Shown: piece by piece, positions 8,638 through 11,516 of the stretch | How positions within the stretch are numbered: the stretch's first letter is position 1 | How the letters are laid out: every line of letters begins with the position of its first letter | Origin: Pleurotus djamor | Taxonomy: Eukaryota; Basidiomycota; Agaricomycetes; Agaricales; Pleurotaceae | Assembly (NCBI GenBank): GCA_029747585.1 | Contig: JAPEVF010001283.1 | Span: 1-11,516 of the forward strand | Direction of reading: 5' to 3' | DNA length: 11,516 nt | The notes under the pieces: model-generated | Seen by the model: only the letters and a program-made list of their open reading frames with translations | What the model was told of the DNA's origin: nothing | The model's database searches: none | Made by a program: the position numbers and the translations under genes

Positions 8638-8826
8638 GCCGTCTCTCAAGAGAAGCTTACGACTATCACCGGCACCTTCGATGAGTACCTGGCTCCTCTG
8701 TGGGATCAAACATCTACCATTCCTGGGAACGTTTCTCATACTCTACAGTCGACGATGAGGTCACCGATTAGTAAGTACAAGATTGGCCTCGCGTCGCTTC
8801 GGCAGGTCCTTATGTCTTCAAAATGA
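8638..8826 (+). other. Unrecognised open frame entering the repeat
   Basis: A stop-free frame of 62 codons without an early ATG. Its first part reads like real protein (TFDEYLAPLWDQTSTIPG and SHTLQSTMRSP). It then continues in frame into the first repeat copy (KYKIGLASLRQVLMSSK) and stops at TGA 8824-8826. I do not recognise the family. It may be the 3' end of a decayed gene or mobile element. A GTAAGT donor-like site lies at 8771-8776, so it could also be an exon end. Confidence 0.3.
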
Positions 8827-8954
8827 GACCATCAATGAACTTTGTACTTTGAGGAAGTCATCGACACAGAAGCAAATACTGCAAGAAAATCCACTGCAAT
8901 ACGCATCAAGGGGCATCATGCATCAAGGCTCAACGTTTCAACATTGAATATGAG
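8775..8954 (+). repeat. Direct repeat, copy A (180 bp)
   Basis: Aligns by eye with 10881-11129 in the same orientation. About 63 of the first 71 bases match, including the uninterrupted GCCTCGCGTCGCTTCGGCAG. Further shared blocks are ATCGACACAGAAGCAAAT, GCATCAAG and TTCAACATTGA. Copy A is shorter by three gaps of 30, 21 and 18 bp. The copies flank the HNH gene. No terminal inverted repeats or clear target-site duplications were seen. Confidence 0.85.
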
Positions 8955-9281
8955 GTATGAGGTTCACTGAACACTAGCGACCGCCTATGGCGCTTAATGT
9001 ACCTTGCTTGCACTTGTTCAACCTGGCAATTCCGAGCACGGTCTTGTTGATCTTGTATTCTCTACTAGTATATATTCTCAGAGAACCAACCGAGCGTTCT
9101 CAACGTACGAATTGTGATTGGTTATCTACTCGGACACGCTGCGAATTGGGTACATAACCTAGGACTGCGATGGATGAATTGTACGTTTGGAGGATTGAGC
9201 AAGGACCGTCGTTGTTCGTCCCATCACTCCCTTATGATAAGGAGAGAGGAAACCCATTCAAGCGACGGGCTCATTGAAGTC

Positions 9282-9302
9282 GGGCGGTCGTTGGGCGGTC
9301 GT
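9282..9302 (+). repeat. 11-bp tandem duplication upstream of the HNH gene
   Basis: GGGCGGTCGT at 9282-9291 recurs at 9293-9302, again an 11-bp period and about 120 bp before a start codon. The sequence differs from the duplication upstream of the SDR gene. Confidence 0.45.
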
Positions 9303-9404
9303 CACAGTTACGGTTCATCCCCTCTGATCAAATGACCGTGAGAATAGATATCGCGAGCCCAGAGTCACAAATGAAATCATCCTTGGACAAACTTGACCAC
9401 AACC

Positions 9405-10804
9405 ATGTCTCATCCTACGCCGCCACAACCTCTGCCCAGCACTTTCGAACCGAAAGCAGACGGCATTGCCAGCTTCTGCCATCAAGCTTACGCCAGAATA
9501 CTGGAGACAGAGAGACAGTTCATCACGGAACAGAAGACGGATGCAGAGATGGCACCGCTGCGTGTTTTGGGCTACCTTCTCCAAGAACAACTCGATACCA
9601 CAGGTATCAACAAGCTCGCCAAAGCCATCAACAGTGCTCGCGACGACCTCCTCATTCCGCTCGGTCGCTACTACATCAAATACTTCATCCGCATTTGTAC
9701 GCTCTCTCCTTCGTATATCATGTCAACATGTCCTCAAATTTTCGCTGCTAGTTCGTCGAAATCAGGGACCCACCCCTCAACCCTCTTACCACCCCTCTCG
9801 GGGATCCTTCGATATTGCTCGGGAACTGTTCCCTATCTTCCGCATGGAGCCAGGGAGCCTATCACATCCCCAGGCTCGCAAGTTGGTATGTCCATACGCC
9901 TCCAGCGGCTGTTCCGATTTCTGATGCCTCGGACTAGGTTCTTGATAGGGATAATCACCGAAGTCTGATTACGCGTGCCTACAGTATAGATGATATCTCT
10001 GAGGCCTCCAATGCATTCCACGAAAACAACATCTCGCGCGACGTCCTGGAGGCCGCCCATATCATTCCGGCGTACCTAGCAAATATCAATGCAAATGAAC
10101 TTGAAGAAGCACAAGAAGCGGCACTTGAAGCCCTGATTGATTTCAACGTGACTGACCCACCCAGGGTAACCATTTTAATCCTTATAATACCAATTCATAT
10201 GTTTATCCGTCCTATATTTTAGGCCCACAAACGCTCGACTATGTGGACTATGCTTCATTACTTCGGAGGATCTGATGTTTACGATGAACTTGCCGGAAAC
10301 CTCATCCATACCCCATCCAACCTCTTGACTCTTGGAACCGCTCAACACGCCCTTTTCGATTCCTTTCGCCTTTGGTTTGAGCCTACGGTTAGATGATTAT
10401 CTCAAACACTCGAAAATCCTACTGATCTGTATCGTAACCAGTATATTGATGGAAAACAACAATGGGAGATCTGCCACCCCCCTGGCCGGGAGTCCCTCCG
10501 CGCACGAGGAGCTGATGGCCTTGTTTACTTCACTTCATTCTCGGATAAGCCTTTGGATGGTCATCCTCAAATGATTATCCCTGCTCCTAATTCGAGGTAC
10601 CTTGGACTTCATGCCGCCTGTTGTCGAGTGGCTTGGATGTCCGGCGCAGCGCATCTCCTCAATGATGCATTTTCCCCTCCTCCAGATAGTTATGGTTTCG
10701 TTCTTTCCAGCGATCTCCTCCAAATGACCTCCACTCGTCTACAATACAATTTTGAAGGACCAAAGGTGTTGAACATGATGAAGCACCTCTCGGTCAATGC
10801 ATAG
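9405..10804 (+). CDS. Fungal HNH-nuclease-domain protein
   Basis: Five exons (9405-9696, 9752-9885, 9938-10165, 10223-10387, 10442-10804) with 52-57-nt introns give 393 aa. The N-terminal helical part ends with YYIKYFIRIF and GPTPQPSYHPSRGSFD, hallmarks I know from basidiomycete proteins of this group. The HNH_2-type domain follows: LDRDNHRSLITR (about 144-155), EAAHIIP with His183, SNLLTL with Asn251, and QHALFD with His260, the likely H-N-H metal/catalytic triad. The tail carries RYLGLHAACCRVAWMSGA, typical of the family. These proteins are widespread in Agaricomycetes with no established role; DNA cleavage is a family-based guess. The segment before the domain, usually RDxxxCxxTG in relatives as I recall, has Ser and Arg in place of Cys and Gly. 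The last intron (10388-10441) has a weak GTTAGA donor but a good TACTGAT branch and is needed to avoid a stop. The gene lies between two direct repeats. Confidence 0.87.
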
Positions 10805-10826
10805 TGGTGATTCTTCTCTTGATCAT

Positions 10827-10845
10827 TCCCCTGATTTGAAGGGGA
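10827..10845 (+). other. Small hairpin in the HNH 3' flank
   Basis: TCCCCT and AGGGGA pair perfectly around a seven-base loop, 22 bases after the stop codon. It would lie in the 3' UTR; a role is unproven. Confidence 0.35.
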
Positions 10846-10880
10846 GACTACATAGTTTTGTACGTACATAAACTAATAGA

Positions 10881-11129
10881 GTACAAGATTTGCCTCGCGT
10901 CGCTTCGGCAGGTCTTTATGTCTTCAGGATGAGAGTGTCAACGAACTTTGTTATTCTTGGCAAACCCAAGAAGCAGAATGGACTCCAAGGAAGTTATCGA
11001 CACAGAAGCAAATATTGCAAGTAACTCCCAAGTAACTCCATACCTACTCACTGCGATATGCATCAAGAGGCATCAAGGCTCAGCGCTGCGCGCTGCGCTC
11101 AACGTTCAACGTTCAACATTGACTATGAA
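10881..11129 (+). repeat. Direct repeat, copy B (249 bp)
   Basis: The longer partner of 8775-8954, beginning 77 bases after the HNH stop. Its extra 69 bp lie in three blocks. One is near 10953-10984. One overlaps an 11-bp tandem duplication (11019-11040). One is a GC-rich tract (CGCTGCGCGCTGCGCTC near 11084-11100) with tandem TCAACGT units. The frame through it is open from ATG 10948 to TAG 11143-11145 (65 codons) with no recognisable domain. Confidence 0.85.
11019..11040 (+). repeat. 11-bp tandem duplication inside repeat copy B
   Basis: AAGTAACTCCC (11019-11029) is followed directly by AAGTAACTCCA (11030-11040). Copy A lacks most of this block, so it is either a gain in B or a loss in A. 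Confidence 0.5.
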
Positions 11130-11516
11130 GTTTATTCAGTGTTAGTCGGGTATGACTGATACAGAGTGTAGAGTGCCTGTTGTGATGACTGAGTTTGCTG
11201 ACGAAATTGAAATGAATTTGAAATTGTGACTCGCTACATCTGCTTACAGCTGTTTCGGAAAACGTTGAGAATTGAGTTTTTTCGTTTGTATTCAATCTGA
11301 GTTCAATTCTCGCCTTATTTGGAGATTTTCACAGCCACCGTTTGATACTTAGCCGTGGGGAATCTCCAAATTTAGAAATAAATCGACCCTCGAACTTCGC
11401 TCTTCTCTTCCTGCCAATCACCCATTCAGGAGGATGTCTTTCAGGAGGCCGAGGTGCTTGTTCGTGGGATGGTGGATCCTGAAGCGAAGTCAAGTGTAGA
11501 TTGGGCATAGTGCTCC
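11130..11516. other. Right edge without a supported gene
   Basis: Past repeat B the sequence is AT-rich until about 11300. It then holds two adjacent inverted repeats (listed separately) and a direct repeat TTCAGGAGG (11425-11433 and 11440-11448). A 23-codon ATG frame near 11434 has no family features and is not called. A gene may begin beyond the edge. Confidence 0.5.
11267..11371. repeat. Two adjacent inverted repeats
   Basis: First pair: GAGAATTGA (11267-11275) with TCAATTCTC (11303-11311). Second pair: ATTTGGAGATT (11317-11327) with AATCTCCAAAT (11361-11371), 33-nt loop. Both are exact. Together they could fold into two neighbouring hairpins, as in a small MITE-like element or a structured 3' region; neither is proven. 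Confidence 0.45.

Larger units (their letters stand above)
8557..9404 (+). other. Intergenic region between SDR and HNH genes
   Basis: After the SDR stop there is a short non-coding tail, then an unrecognised open frame (8638-8826) running into the first copy of the direct repeat (8775-8954). The remaining 450 bp before the HNH ATG holds a TATA-like TATATATTC near 9069, an inverted CCAAT (9116-9120) and an 11-bp tandem duplication (9282-9302). These could be HNH promoter elements, although the TATA-like site is about 330 bp from the ATG. No further gene is supported. Confidence 0.5.

Noticed and set aside
9752..9934. Alternative reading of HNH exon 2 beginning VEIRDPP
   Set aside because: It came from mis-phasing the splice junction; the correct phase gives the family hallmark GPTPQPSYHPSRGSFD and runs on to the HNH domain.
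8775..11129. Long terminal repeats of a retrotransposon around the HNH gene
   Set aside because: The interior has no gag, protease, reverse transcriptase or integrase, no primer-binding site or polypurine tract was seen, and the repeats lack TG...CA ends.
11434..11502. Small ATG frame at the right edge
   Set aside because: It has 22 residues, no family features, no conserved context and is easily a chance frame.
1..11516. tRNA, rRNA, CRISPR array or bacterial operon
   Set aside because: No tRNA A/B-box pair, rRNA core motif or regularly spaced repeat was seen, and all genes are intron-split in fungal style.

Overview
The window looks like nuclear DNA of a filamentous basidiomycete, most likely an Agaricomycete. 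The genes are split by many very short introns (47-69 nt) with GT(A/G/T)NG-type donors and CTRAY-like branch sites. The protein families (DUF6699 proteins, a fungal HNH-domain protein, an RNI-like leucine-rich repeat protein with an F-box-like tail) are typical of mushroom-forming fungi. I saw no prokaryotic signals, no rRNA or tRNA genes and no CRISPR array. All exon structures below were worked out by eye from splice signals, reading phase and remembered family conservation; no transcript data were available.

Layout from left to right. (1) A frameshifted DUF6699 gene (50-680, minus). (2) About 1.35 kb with no convincing gene. (3) An intact DUF6699 paralogue in the same orientation (2035-2622, minus). 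(4) About 1.3 kb without a supported gene, holding a decayed coding-like frame (3300-3560). (5) A six-exon secreted GH53 endo-beta-1,4-galactanase (3963-5323, minus). (6) A 323-bp divergent promoter region. (7) A three-exon leucine-rich repeat protein (5647-6985, plus), one intron of which appears to be GC-AG. (8) An eight-exon short-chain dehydrogenase/reductase (7264-8556, plus), probably preceded by a spliced 5' leader with a small upstream ORF. (9) A five-exon HNH-nuclease-domain protein (9405-10804, plus) lying between two direct copies of a roughly 180-250-bp repeat (8775-8954 and 10881-11129). (10) A right edge with two adjacent inverted repeats and no gene.

The genes do not form an obvious pathway. 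The galactanase is a plant-cell-wall enzyme, the SDR is a generic NAD(P)-dependent oxidoreductase, and the LRR, DUF6699 and HNH proteins belong to families expanded in Agaricomycetes with little known function. I found no convincing new multi-gene system. The most unusual items are the repeat-flanked HNH gene, whose repeats differ only by length changes divisible by three; the homopolymer frameshift separating a dead from a live DUF6699 copy; the GC-AG intron with duplicated boundary sequence; and a recurrent pattern of 11-bp tandem duplications.
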